A DNA stretch of 64,000 nt from Methanocella paludicola SANAE. Lineage in GTDB: Archaea > Halobacteriota > Methanocellia > Methanocellales > Methanocellaceae. Position 1 is the stretch's first letter, and the number at the start of each line of letters is the position of its first letter. Made by a program: the position numbers and the translations under genes. The notes below the pieces were generated by a model. The model did not search any database. It saw nothing but the letters and a program-made list of their open reading frames with translations, and was not told the DNA's origin. The stretch spans positions 1,527,501 to 1,591,500 of the forward strand of contig NC_013665.1 of NCBI RefSeq assembly GCF_000011005.1, in the 5' to 3' direction. Positions 32,598-41,251 of this stretch are shown here, piece by piece.

Positions 32598-33370
32598 AAT
32601 GTCATTCTCCTGCCGCTCGCATCCCGGGCGTATTTTCCGAATTCGGCCTTTAAAAGAACGTCTCCCGTGAAGACCGGGCCGTCCCGGCATACCCTCAGGC
32701 CGTCGGGGTCGAGACAGCAGCTTCCGCATACGCCGATGCCGCATTTCAGGTAGCGCTGTATGCTGAACTGCGCGCAGGATGCCAGCTTTTGCCCGTCCAG
32801 GATGCTCAGGACCCGGTACATCATTTTTTCCGGGCCGCAGCAATATATCTGGGAGTACTTGCTTAAGTTCATATTGGTCATTAATCCCGTAACAAAGCCC
32901 TTCTGGCCGTATGTTCCGTCGTCGGTCGTGACTATGGTTTCTCCTGCTCTCCGGTATCTGTCTTCAAAGTGGACTTCGTCCTTGGTCCTGTACCCGGCCA
33001 GGGTCGTGACTTTTACGCCCGTGGCAGCGGCCTTCTCCGCCAGCGGCGCCAGCGGCGCCGAGCCTACGCCGCCCGAAATGAGCAGTATATCGTCGCCAAC
33101 AAGTTCCCAGCCGTTCCCGTACGGGCCCCGGATGCCGATGGAGTCGCCTACTTTCAGATTGAACATGGCCTCCGTCGCATCGCCCACCTTCTGGACGGTA
33201 ATGGCATCATCATAAGAAAGCGTCATGGGCACCTCATCGACCCCCCGTACCCAGACCATAAGGTATTGCCCGGGCCTGCCCCGGAGCCAGTCCGATGTAT
33301 CCAGACGGAAAGTACGGATCGTGGGCGTTTCCTCCACGATCTCAAGTATCTCAGCACTTATCGGCCTCAT
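32594..33370 (-). CDS. pyrK: Dihydroorotate dehydrogenase B electron-transfer subunit
   Basis: PyrK carries electrons from PyrD to NAD+ through FAD and a 2Fe-2S cluster. The 258-residue protein has the flavin region RPGQYLMVWV, the NAD-site ILLISGGVGSAPLAPLAE, and a C-terminal 2Fe-2S site CGIGVCGSCCLDPDGLRVC. The N-terminus MRPISAEILEIVEETPTIRT is typical. It overlaps pyrD by 20 bases and the following FAH-family gene by four. Confidence 0.94.
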   Translation of the reverse strand: MRPISAEILEIVEETPTIRTFRLDTSDWLRGRPGQYLMVWVRGVDEVPMTLSYDDAITVQKVGDATEAMFNLKVGDSIGIRGPYGNGWELVGDDILLISGGVGSAPLAPLAEKAAATGVKVTTLAGYRTKDEVHFEDRYRRAGETIVTTDDGTYGQKGFVTGLMTNMNLSKYSQIYCCGPEKMMYRVLSILDGQKLASCAQFSIQRYLKCGIGVCGSCCLDPDGLRVCRDGPVFTGDVLLKAEFGKYARDASGRRMTL

Positions 33371-34298
33371 GCTTCACCATCCTGTGCGCCATTCCGGTTA
33401 AGTCTTTAAGCGTCATGTTCTTCCTGTCCAGATAGTCTGACAGCCCCATGGAGACTGCCGCGAACACTCCTATATCGTCGTAAACCGCGGAGCCGATCTC
33501 GACAGCAGCCGCCCCTGCCATGATGAACTCGACCGCGTCGGCCCAGCTCGAGACGCCGCCCGCGCCAATGACGGGAATGTCGAGCGCCGAGTACAGGTCA
33601 TAGACACAGCGTACTGCTACTGGCTTGATGGCAGGCCCGGAGAGGCCGCCCTGAATGTTGCCCAGTATCGGGTATCCGCTGTCGATGTCGATCGCTATTG
33701 CCTTGAGCGTGTTGATGGCTACGACCGCATCTGCGCCTCCCTCCTGCGCCGCCCGGCCGATAGAAGTGATATCCGTGACGTTGGGCGTCAGCTTGACCCA
33801 TACGGGCGCGTTCACGGTGCCTTTTACGGCATGAGCGATGGCCTTCACGAGGGCCGGATCGGTGCCCACCTGCATCCCGTAGCCCCTGGCATGGGGGCAG
33901 CTCACGTTCAGCTCGTAAGCCGAAGCCCCGGGTAGGCCCTTTGCCACCTCGATGAATTCGGCTTCGGTGGCCCCGAAGATGCTCGCGATGACGGGCACGC
34001 CCGAATCCTTAGCGGTCTCCAGTTCCGGTAAAAATTCCTTATAAGAGGGATTCGGCAGGCCCATGGCGTTGATGTACCCGCACTCGAGCCTGATCATGGA
34101 CGGGTTGGGGTGCCCGTATTTGGGCTCTGCGCCGATGGACTTGGTGACGACGGCGCCCGCGCCCATGGAGGCGACTCTTTTGAGGGACGCCCCGGTAGTG
34201 CCCAGGATGCCCGCCGCCAGTATCGTGGGATTCGTGAGTGTGAGGCCGCCCGCCTCGACAGTAAGCTTCATGGTATCGTTCTTAAGACTCTTTATCAT
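33351..34298 (-). CDS. pyrD: Dihydroorotate dehydrogenase, catalytic subunit
   Basis: FMN enzyme oxidising dihydroorotate to orotate in pyrimidine synthesis. From residues MKLTVEAGGLTLTNPTILAAGI, through YELNVSCPHARGYGMQ, WVKLTPNVTDI, INTLKAIAIDIDSGYPILGN, LSGPAIKPVAVRCVYDLY and GAGGVSSWADAVEFIMAGA, all standard PyrD-B motifs are present. The active-site Cys lies in NVSCPHA. The ATG at 34298 overlaps the methylase stop as ATGA, so it is used here. An ATG at 34271 would begin exactly at MKLTVEA and cannot be excluded. Confidence 0.94.
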   Translation of the reverse strand: MIKSLKNDTMKLTVEAGGLTLTNPTILAAGILGTTGASLKRVASMGAGAVVTKSIGAEPKYGHPNPSMIRLECGYINAMGLPNPSYKEFLPELETAKDSGVPVIASIFGATEAEFIEVAKGLPGASAYELNVSCPHARGYGMQVGTDPALVKAIAHAVKGTVNAPVWVKLTPNVTDITSIGRAAQEGGADAVVAINTLKAIAIDIDSGYPILGNIQGGLSGPAIKPVAVRCVYDLYSALDIPVIGAGGVSSWADAVEFIMAGAAAVEIGSAVYDDIGVFAAVSMGLSDYLDRKNMTLKDLTGMAHRMVKHEADKC

Positions 34299-36076
34299 TG
34301 AAATATATTTTTCGCCCTCGTGTTTTTGTTCGTGGCGTTCGTGACGACGACGTACCGTCTGTCGCCCGTAACTGCATCTAATGATCCTCTGACCCTTGCG
34401 GTATCGAAGTCGTGCGCTGATGCTGCTATATCGATAAGCCCCGGGCCGCCGAAATAGAGCTCGAATGCCATAACGTCTATTAATTTATCGTAAAAATCCC
34501 GTGTTTTGCCGGATGAATCCATTAAAAGGCGGGCGATACTGGCAAAAGTGCCCTGTACGTTGCCGAGTGCCCGGACGATCGGAAGGGACTCGATACGATA
34601 GTTACGGATGTTATTCTGAGAGCAGAAAAGCTCGAAGTACCAGTTCAGGGTGGATGAGTTCAGTAGCCCCAGAATGTAAAGGGGGTCAATGTTCGGGTCC
34701 GTGATGACAATCTGCTTTATGGAGTTGCTGCACAGGTATCCTGGCGGAAGAATGGCGAATTTTAGTCGGCGGGGGCAGGCCTTGTTCTGGGTGTTGCGGC
34801 CGATGATGCGGCTACGGCCTATTATTTCGGCAGCCGAGGGCCTCTTCCGTAAAAACTCCTCTTTTTTCACCCAGCGGGGCTGCCTGCCGCCGGGCGAAAG
34901 GTCCACAAAGTACTCCTTCAGGTGGATGCCTTTTACGAATATGTCGCCAGTCCGCTCTTCGGAAATGTAAGCCTTATCGAACGTCTCGTCCACATTCCCG
35001 ACTGATATTTGTCCCACGGGCGGGACACCATTCCCTCCCCTGAATGGCGGTATGCCCTTCAGGCGCCGCATCATTTCCCATTCCACCGCCGGGTCCGTCA
35101 GGAGTGGCACTTCCATTCGGCCATCGGTGAATTCGGCGAGCTCAGCATATGCTATTGCGATAGGGCTGTTGCCGGTTCCCAGAGTATCGCCGTCAGCCCC
35201 CAGCCTTAACCATAAGCGGCCATGCGAGGCTTTCGACTTTTTCAATACGATAATGGCAGTTGCCTGGTTAACGCCCGGGAATATGCGGGAGCGCTCAGGT
35301 ATCTCCACGACCTCTTCCAGGCTGCATGTGTCGAAAATATGTTTGCGCAGCTTTTCCGAAGTCGCCTCATTCAAGAAAGAAGAGGGAATGATGAGCCCCA
35401 TTCTGCCGCTTTCCTTTAAAAACCCCAGGTTACGCTCAATGAAGAGCTTGTAAAGATTAAGGTTGCCTTCCTGGTAATTGTAGAGGCGGCTGGCCTTTAC
35501 TTTTTCGGGCAAACTGGTTTTTAGGTCTCCGCTCATGCTTTTTATGCGCATGTAGGGTGGGTTACCCACGATGACATCGAAGGTGCCGACGCCGGTAGCG
35601 AACAGGGCGTTATCGCAGGCCACATTTACTTTAATTTGTTTTTCGCCATTCGATGGTAATAGCATGTTCAGCCGCAGGAAAGCGGCATCGGCAGAGTATT
35701 GGTCTATGTCCATGCCGAACAGGCATTTTTCTATGATCTGCTTTTTTAGCTCATACTCGCTCAGGTCACTTTTTTCGGCGCGAAGGCGATACAGTTCCTC
35801 AAGCGCTGCCTGAAGGAAAATACCGGTGCCGCATGAGCTATCGAAAACACGGATATTCTCGATAGAGTTACCGGTGGCCAAATAAGGATCTATAGCCTGA
35901 CGGCAAATATAGCGGGCGACCGGGAGGGGCGTATAGACCACGCCGGCGTCCCGGGATAGTCCCCCGTAATGACACGCAATGAAGGCGTCCAGCCGGGCAC
36001 ACGCCGCCTCGGCAGAAACCTTACCAGCTTTTACATCTTCCAGAAGCCCGGGCAATAAGTCCATGATCAGCCACAT
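34295..36076 (-). CDS. N6-adenine DNA methyltransferase (Eco57I/TaqI type), orphan
   Basis: A gamma-class N6-adenine methyltransferase of about 593 residues. AdoMet motif I is FDSSCGTGIFLQAALEELY, FDVIVGNPPYMRI carries the catalytic NPPY, and the C-terminal half resembles a TaqI-like specificity domain (AILPPGYLCSNSIKQIVITD, LYILGLLNSSTLNWYFELFC). No PD-(D/E)xK nuclease is visible at the N-terminus and no restriction gene lies next to it. The start at 36076 is 23 bases from a TATA-like element; the open frame reaches 36157 but would overlap the divergent gene. Its stop overlaps pyrD. Confidence 0.86.
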   Translation of the reverse strand: MWLIMDLLPGLLEDVKAGKVSAEAACARLDAFIACHYGGLSRDAGVVYTPLPVARYICRQAIDPYLATGNSIENIRVFDSSCGTGIFLQAALEELYRLRAEKSDLSEYELKKQIIEKCLFGMDIDQYSADAAFLRLNMLLPSNGEKQIKVNVACDNALFATGVGTFDVIVGNPPYMRIKSMSGDLKTSLPEKVKASRLYNYQEGNLNLYKLFIERNLGFLKESGRMGLIIPSSFLNEATSEKLRKHIFDTCSLEEVVEIPERSRIFPGVNQATAIIVLKKSKASHGRLWLRLGADGDTLGTGNSPIAIAYAELAEFTDGRMEVPLLTDPAVEWEMMRRLKGIPPFRGGNGVPPVGQISVGNVDETFDKAYISEERTGDIFVKGIHLKEYFVDLSPGGRQPRWVKKEEFLRKRPSAAEIIGRSRIIGRNTQNKACPRRLKFAILPPGYLCSNSIKQIVITDPNIDPLYILGLLNSSTLNWYFELFCSQNNIRNYRIESLPIVRALGNVQGTFASIARLLMDSSGKTRDFYDKLIDVMAFELYFGGPGLIDIAASAHDFDTARVRGSLDAVTGDRRYVVVTNATNKNTRAKNIFQ

Positions 36077-36138
36077 ATATGCGCGACAAAGCAAAAAATA
36101 TGTAGGATGAGGGCAGTCTCTACATAACCGGAGGAGCT

Positions 36139-37080
36139 TTGTTAAGGATACGAACACCTTCCCGCCTCCACATGACGCTCATCGACATGAACGGAGAGAT
36201 CGGCAGGATCGACGGCGGGATCGGAATAACGCTCGACAAGCCTTATATCGAGATCACGGCGAAAAAGAGCGATACGGTCACGGTTAAGGGAGACCCTGAC
36301 CTGCGCGAGCGCATGCGCAAGGCATGCGAGGCATTCGGCCCGGGATATGGCGTGGAGATCGACATTAAAAAGTCGTACTGGAACCATATCGGCCTCGGAT
36401 CGGGTACCCAGGCCGCTCTGGCCGCGGGCACCGCCGTAGCAAAATTGTATGGCCTGGATATGTCGTCCGCCGAGGTTGCCCTTAAAGTCGGCCGCGGCGG
36501 CCTGTCGGGCGTGGGCATCGGCGCCTTCGATAAAGGCGGTTTCATCCTCGACGGGGGACATAAGACGAGCGTTAAGAAGGCCTTCCTTCCCGATTCATTC
36601 GCCGACGGAGTCCCTCCCGCCCCGCTGATCATGAGCTGCCCCTTCCCTGACTGGGACATCGTGCTCGCCACGCTGCCGATGAAAGGCGCCCACGACCTTT
36701 ACGAAAAGGACGTCTTCGCCCGAACGTGTCCCTTACCATTAAGGGAGATCGAGAGGCTCAGCCACATCATTCTCATGCAGATGCTGCCCTCGATCGTAGA
36801 AAAGGACCTGGAAGCCTTTGGCACGGCGCTGAACGCGATCCAGGGCGTAGGGTTCAAGAAGAGGGAAGTCGACCTTCAGCCGGGCGCCTGCGAGATATTG
36901 CGTGTCATGACGGAAGCCGGGGCGCCGGGAGCGGGCATGAGCTCGTTCGGCCCGACCGTGTTCGCTGTCACTGACAGGTCCGGCCCGATCATGTCCGAGG
37001 TCAAGAGTAACTGCCCTGATTGTATGGTCATGAAGACAAGGGCCCGTAATTCGGGGGCAGATATCGAATGCCTCCCGTAG
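36139..37080 (+). CDS. mptG: Beta-ribofuranosylaminobenzene 5'-phosphate synthase
   Basis: This enzyme joins p-hydroxy- or aminobenzoate to PRPP with decarboxylation, the committed step of methanopterin synthesis. The 313-residue product starts LRIRTPSRLHMTLIDMNGEI and contains GRIDGGIGITLDKP, the GHMP-fold GLGSGTQAALAAGTAVAKLY, VGRGGLSGVGIGAFDKGGFI and a C-terminal GAGMSSFGPTVFAV. The start is TTG at 36139 with GGAGGAG just before it. It begins a rightward operon with nop5 and fibrillarin; nop5 overlaps its end by 13 bases. Confidence 0.9.
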   Translation: MLRIRTPSRLHMTLIDMNGEIGRIDGGIGITLDKPYIEITAKKSDTVTVKGDPDLRERMRKACEAFGPGYGVEIDIKKSYWNHIGLGSGTQAALAAGTAVAKLYGLDMSSAEVALKVGRGGLSGVGIGAFDKGGFILDGGHKTSVKKAFLPDSFADGVPPAPLIMSCPFPDWDIVLATLPMKGAHDLYEKDVFARTCPLPLREIERLSHIILMQMLPSIVEKDLEAFGTALNAIQGVGFKKREVDLQPGACEILRVMTEAGAPGAGMSSFGPTVFAVTDRSGPIMSEVKSNCPDCMVMKTRARNSGADIECLP

Positions 37081-37814
37081 ACGAGCGTCTTGCGCTTCAT
37101 GAGGCGTCTATGCGGCTTGCCCGCGAGGCGATCTCAAAAAGCCTGTCCGGAAAGGACGCTTATCTGATCCAGGCAGTGAGAGCGCTGGACGACCTTAATG
37201 AAGCTTTTAATGTTACCTCGGGTCGCCTGGCCGAGTGGTATGCGATACATTATCCGGAGAATCGTTTACGCCCTTACGAGTTAATTGAGCAGATAGTCGA
37301 GAGCCCGGCGGATAGTGAGGCTTCGACTATGGGCGCCCCCATGACGGGCGAGGACCTTGCTGCCATCCAGGGCGTTGCACAGGTTGCCAAAACGATACTC
37401 ATACAGCGTAAAGCTATCGAGGATTATATCAGTAAAATAATGCTGGAGATCGCGCCGAACCTGTCGAGTGTGCTGGGGCCATTGCTGGGAGCAAGGCTCA
37501 TAGCGCGGGCCGGGAGCCTCGAAAAACTCGCCCGCATGCCCGCCAGCAGCATACAGGTCATGGGAGCGGGCGAGGCCCTGTTCAAGCACCTTAAGGCAGG
37601 CACGCCATCCCCCAAGCACGGCCTGATCTTTAAGCATCCGCTGATCAGCGGCGCCCCGAAGAAGGCAAGGGGCAAGATCGCCCGCATGCTCGCGGGAAAG
37701 GCGGCTATCGCCGCCAGGATGGACTATTATTCGGGCGAGGTCATGGATTTCGGGGACCTTAAGGCAAAAGCTTCTGCGATCAAGAGCCGTTCCAGAGGAG
37801 GTAAGAAGCCTTGA
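37068..37814 (+). CDS. nop5: C/D box RNP protein Nop5 (Nop56/58)
   Basis: Core protein of the C/D box RNA 2'-O-methylation complex. The 248 residues have a shortened N-terminal domain (about 1-60), a coiled-coil region (about 80-120) and the Nop domain LSSVLGPLLGARLIARAGSL, MPASSIQVMGAGEALFKHLK, SPKHGLIFKHPLISGAPKKA RGKIARMLAGKAAIAAR. The C-terminus is basic. It overlaps mptG by 13 bases and the fibrillarin start as TTGA. The Nop5-fibrillarin pair is universal in archaea. It is shorter than many Nop5 proteins at the N-terminus. Confidence 0.93.
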   Translation: MPPVDERLALHEASMRLAREAISKSLSGKDAYLIQAVRALDDLNEAFNVTSGRLAEWYAIHYPENRLRPYELIEQIVESPADSEASTMGAPMTGEDLAAIQGVAQVAKTILIQRKAIEDYISKIMLEIAPNLSSVLGPLLGARLIARAGSLEKLARMPASSIQVMGAGEALFKHLKAGTPSPKHGLIFKHPLISGAPKKARGKIARMLAGKAAIAARMDYYSGEVMDFGDLKAKASAIKSRSRGGKKP

Positions 37815-38479
37815 GCGGCATCAGCGGCGTGCGGCCTGCGGGCATCGATAACGTGTTCTACGTCACCCTTGAAAGTAAGGACATGCTCTCGACGCTCACT
37901 CGTTACCCGGATAGCGATACGCTTGCCTTCGAAGGCGCCTATTACAGGCTGTGGAGCCCGTCTACCAGCAAGCTCGCTTCGATGATCATGAAAGGCATGG
38001 ACATTCCCTTAGGTAAAAACTCGAAAGTCCTCTACCTTGGGGCCGCCAGCGGCACTACCGTGACCCGGGTTGCGGATATCGCGTGCGACGGCATTGTCTT
38101 CGCGGTCGAGTTCGCCCCACGTCCCGCCCGTGACCTGCTCATGGCCATCGAGGAGAGGATCAACGTAATGCCCATCATTGCCGACGCCCGGCAGCCCGAG
38201 AGATACCCGCCATTCCTCAATAAAGTAGACGTGATCTACCAGGACGTCGCCCAGCCCGAACAGGCCGCGATCGCCAATGCCAACGCCGAAAGATACCTGA
38301 AAAGTGGAGGATATCTCATAATGGCCATAAAGGCAAAAAGCATCAGCTCGATAGAGAATGTCGGGGACATATTTAGGGAGGAGCTACAAACTCTCGGAAA
38401 AGATTTCCAGATAATGGAAAAGGCCTCTCTGGAGCCCCTTCACCACGGCCATCTGGCAGTCATTGCCAGATATAAATAA
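37811..38479 (+). CDS. flpA: Fibrillarin-like rRNA 2'-O-methyltransferase
   Basis: Catalytic methyltransferase of the C/D box RNP. The 222 residues have SKVLYLGAASGTTVTRVADI (AdoMet motif I), VFAVEFAPRPARDLLMA, VDVIYQDVAQPEQAAIANAN and YLIMAIKAKSI, the fibrillarin core. The start is TTG at 37811, overlapping the nop5 stop, with GGAGGT about eight bases upstream. It is translationally coupled to nop5. Confidence 0.95.
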   Translation: MSGISGVRPAGIDNVFYVTLESKDMLSTLTRYPDSDTLAFEGAYYRLWSPSTSKLASMIMKGMDIPLGKNSKVLYLGAASGTTVTRVADIACDGIVFAVEFAPRPARDLLMAIEERINVMPIIADARQPERYPPFLNKVDVIYQDVAQPEQAAIANANAERYLKSGGYLIMAIKAKSISSIENVGDIFREELQTLGKDFQIMEKASLEPLHHGHLAVIARYK

Positions 38480-38482
38480 GTT

Positions 38483-38860
38483 TCAAACCTCTAAAATAAT
38501 AAGGTCATTGGCAGTAAGACGATTAATAAAACGAATAAGGCGCTTCTCAATATCCTTCTCGTCGCCCTTACTCCGCTTCATGATGATGCCCTTGATCTCT
38601 TCGACACTATGCGTACCGTCACACAGCTCCCAGACCATGGCGCCCAGGGGGTTGAAGCGAAAGCTGCGCTCTTCAGGGATCTCGAAGAACCGGCTCAAGA
38701 ATTTCACAAGATAATTCTTCTTATATTTAGCGTAGATGCGGAGTGAATCCGAGCCGTTCCCGTCCCACTCGATGGCCTCGCTCTTCTTCGGCTTCGCCTG
38801 AAGTAATTTTTTATAAGGTATCTTGGCCTTCGTACCCTTCAAAGTGACGAACGCGGGCAT
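38483..38860 (-). CDS. PqqD-like domain protein
   Basis: A 125-residue protein. The C-terminal half (about 60-125) matches the PqqD family pattern: RSFRFNPLGAMVWELCDGTH, SVEEIKGIIMKR, then a helix FINRLTANDLIIL. PqqD-like modules bind leader peptides for radical-SAM maturases, but no peptide-maturation enzyme is nearby. The N-terminal half has basic and aromatic patches (KIPYKKLLQAKPKK, YAKYKKNYLVKFL) and may be membrane-associated. It converges with fibrillarin and follows tatA by 26 bases. Confidence 0.75.
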   Translation of the reverse strand: MPAFVTLKGTKAKIPYKKLLQAKPKKSEAIEWDGNGSDSLRIYAKYKKNYLVKFLSRFFEIPEERSFRFNPLGAMVWELCDGTHSVEEIKGIIMKRSKGDEKDIEKRLIRFINRLTANDLIILEV

Positions 38861-38886
38861 ACAGTGAAAAGAGGGCTTAATTAGAC

Positions 38887-39189
38887 TTATACCTTTCCCG
38901 TTTCACGGGATACGGCGGCCTCTATCTCCTTTAATAGCTGCTCTTCCGTCTTGCCGTCCGCCGGGATGTTCATCTTGCGCGCAATTTCCAGAACGGTAGC
39001 TGAGGGCTGCTTCGGGGCAGAAAGCGAGGCATTAGCGGCCTTATTGAACTCGCCTTCTAGGTCTCTCTGGGCTTTTTTGAACTCGGCGTAAAAGCGTCCC
39101 AGCTCGCGGATGTACTGGGGCAGCTTATCCGGCCCGAACAGGAGCAGAGCCACGATAGCGATGAAAATGACCTCGTCGAAGCCGACCAT
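38887..39189 (-). CDS. tatA: Twin-arginine translocase protein TatA/E
   Basis: Small component of the twin-arginine export pore. It has 100 residues: an N-terminal membrane helix VGFDEVIFIAIVALLLFGPD with the FGP hinge, an amphipathic helix PQYIRELGRFYAEFKKAQRD, then a charged tail. No tatC gene lies beside it. A GTATATAC box about 30 bases upstream and no Shine-Dalgarno sequence suggest a leaderless or very short-leader message. It may share a transcript with the PqqD-like gene. Confidence 0.92.
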   Translation of the reverse strand: MVGFDEVIFIAIVALLLFGPDKLPQYIRELGRFYAEFKKAQRDLEGEFNKAANASLSAPKQPSATVLEIARKMNIPADGKTEEQLLKEIEAAVSRETGKV

Positions 39190-39214
39190 AGCAACAGATT
39201 GTTAGGACTTTAAC

Positions 39215-39222
39215 GTATATAC
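39215..39222 (-). promoter_or_regulatory. TATA box of tatA
   Basis: GTATATAC, 26-33 bases before the ATG at 39189. The expected start lies within a few bases of the ATG. Confidence 0.5.
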
Positions 39223-39246
39223 TTTTTCGGACACGGAAAAAACGAA

Positions 39247-39305
39247 GGATAAGCGAATGATCGCTTACCCTTTAAGGACGTGGATAAGCGAATTAACGCT
39301 TATCC
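39247..39305 (-). terminator. Tandem hairpin terminator after ABC operon
   Basis: Two consecutive hairpins share the GGATAAGCG unit. GGATAAGCG (39282-39290) pairs with CGCTTATCC (39297-39305), with the stop codon of the last gene in the loop. The second is TAAGCGA (39250-39256) with TCGCTTA (39261-39267) and a T-run follows on the minus strand (TTCGTTTTTTCC). Confidence 0.7.
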
Positions 39306-40267
39306 ATTAAATGGCAGGCAACGAAGTGCTCGCCGCCGATATCCTTAAACTCGGGCTCGACCTTATCGCAAATGTCCATCTTATACCTGCATCTCGTATG
39401 GAACCTGCAGCCTTTTGGCGGGTTGATCGGAGTGGGCACGTCGCCCTCGAGGATGATACGCTGGCTCCGCTTCACGGCCGGGTCCGGCACGGCGATAGCG
39501 GAAAGCAAAGCCTGCGTATACGGGTGCATCGGGCTGTCGAACAGCGCCTCGGTCTTCGCGAGCTCGACGACCTTGCCCAGGTACATGACGGCCACGCGGT
39601 CGCTCAGGTATTTGACCACGATCAGGTTATGGGATATGAACAGGTAGGTCAGGCCGAACTCTTTTTGCAGGTCCTCCAGCATGTTCAGTATCTGCGACTG
39701 CACCGAGACGTCCAGCGCCGAAGTCGGCTCGTCGAGGACGATGAACTTGGGGTTCAGCGCCAGCGCCCTTGCGATACAGATGCGCTGCCTCTGGCCGCCG
39801 CTGAACTCGTGCGGATAGCGGTACATGTCGACTGGGTTGAGGCCGACCGCCTTTAGCAGCTTGCCGATCTTATCTTCCATATCCGCGCCGTTCTTCTTGT
39901 TGACGACCATCGGCTCGCCGATAATGTCCTTTACGGACATCCTGGGGTCCAGCGAGCTGTTCGGGTCCTGGAACACGATCTGCATGTTAGGGCGAATGTG
40001 GCGGAGCTCCGAGCGGCCGTACTTCATGATGTCCTTATCCTCGAAGATGATCTCGCCGCTATCCGGCTCGATGAGCCGGAGGATCGACCTTCCGACCGTC
40101 GTCTTTCCGCACCCGCTTTCCCCTACAAGGCCCAGTGTCTCGCCCTTCTTGATGGACAGGCTCACGCCGTCCACGGCCTTGACCTGCTCTACGGTCCGGG
40201 AGAATATGCCGCCCTTGATCGGGAAGTATTTTTTGAGGTCATTGACCTCGATGAGGTTCTCCGTCAT
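39293..40267 (-). CDS. Peptide/nickel ABC transporter ATPase (DppF/OppF type)
   Basis: Second ATPase of a peptide/nickel import system, 324 residues. Walker A is [15 protein letters not shown], the signature is [20 protein letters not shown], Walker B is [13 protein letters not shown], and [20 protein letters not shown] is the C-terminal Cys-rich oligopeptide-transporter segment (likely Fe-S in this family). The ATG at 40267 overlaps the first ATPase stop as ATGA; an upstream in-frame ATG would lie inside that gene. Confidence 0.93.
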   Translation of the reverse strand: MTENLIEVNDLKKYFPIKGGIFSRTVEQVKAVDGVSLSIKKGETLGLVGESGCGKTTVGRSILRLIEPDSGEIIFEDKDIMKYGRSELRHIRPNMQIVFQDPNSSLDPRMSVKDIIGEPMVVNKKNGADMEDKIGKLLKAVGLNPVDMYRYPHEFSGGQRQRICIARALALNPKFIVLDEPTSALDVSVQSQILNMLEDLQKEFGLTYLFISHNLIVVKYLSDRVAVMYLGKVVELAKTEALFDSPMHPYTQALLSAIAVPDPAVKRSQRIILEGDVPTPINPPKGCRFHTRCRYKMDICDKVEPEFKDIGGEHFVACHLMDKR

Positions 40268-41250
40268 TGTTTCTGCCCCTCCGCGTACAGGAAGCACGAT
40301 ACGAGATGGCCGTTCCCGAGGTCATAGACGCCGGGCTTCTCCTTTTTACACCTGTCCATCGCTTTGCTGCATCTCGGGTGGAACCGGCAGCCCTCCGGCG
40401 GGCGGATGAGATTGGGCACGTTCCCGGGGATCGTGTCGAGCCGGCAGGCCTGCTTGGTCGCCAGGCTCGGGATGGCACAGATCAAACCGCTCGTATACGG
40501 GTGCGACGGGTTCTTGAAAATTGTCGAGACATCCGCCAGCTCGACGATGTTACCGGCGTACATGACGCCCACACGGTCGCACATCTCGGCGATGATGCCC
40601 AGGTCATGCGTTATGAGGAGAATGGAAGCGCCCATCTTCGTCTTAAGGCCCTTCATCAGCTCGAGGATCTGGGCCTCGATGGTCACGTCCAGGGCCGTTG
40701 TCGGCTCATCTGCGATGAGGAGTTCCGGCTGGCACGCCAGCGCCATGGAGATCATCGCCCGCTGCAACATGCCGCCCGATAGCTCATGAGGATAGCTTTT
40801 TGCCACTCTTTCGGGAGCGGGTATGCTGGTGAACTTGAGCATCTCGATCGCCTGCGCCAGGGCCTCTTTCTTCGTCTTCTTCTGGTGCAGCATGATGACC
40901 TCGGCGATCTGGTCGCCGATGGTAAACACAGGGTTGAACGAGTTCATGGGCTCCTGGAAGATCATGGATATCTTGTTGCCCCGGATCTTGCGCATCTCGC
41001 TTTCGGGCAGCTTCAGGAGGTCCCTGCCTTCGAAGGTGATAGTCCCCTCGTCGATCTTTCCGGGAGGCCACTGGATCAGGCGGATGATCGACAGGGCCGT
41101 CACGGACTTGCCGCACCCGGTCTCGCCGACCAGGCCGATGGTCTCGCCCTTGTAGATATCCAGGTTTATGCCGTCGAGCGCTTTGACGACGCCCGCGTAC
41201 GTGTAGAAGTTCGTCTTCAGGTTTTTAACGCTGATCAGTACGTCTGGCAT
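40264..41250 (-). CDS. Peptide/nickel ABC transporter ATPase (DppD/OppD type)
   Basis: First ATPase, 328 residues. Walker A is [17 protein letters not shown], the signature is [20 protein letters not shown], Walker B is [16 protein letters not shown], and [20 protein letters not shown] lies near the end. It follows the DppC-type permease by one base and overlaps the second ATPase by four. It energises the DppB/C channel. Confidence 0.93.
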   Translation of the reverse strand: MPDVLISVKNLKTNFYTYAGVVKALDGINLDIYKGETIGLVGETGCGKSVTALSIIRLIQWPPGKIDEGTITFEGRDLLKLPESEMRKIRGNKISMIFQEPMNSFNPVFTIGDQIAEVIMLHQKKTKKEALAQAIEMLKFTSIPAPERVAKSYPHELSGGMLQRAMISMALACQPELLIADEPTTALDVTIEAQILELMKGLKTKMGASILLITHDLGIIAEMCDRVGVMYAGNIVELADVSTIFKNPSHPYTSGLICAIPSLATKQACRLDTIPGNVPNLIRPPEGCRFHPRCSKAMDRCKKEKPGVYDLGNGHLVSCFLYAEGQKQ

Positions 41251-41251
41251 G

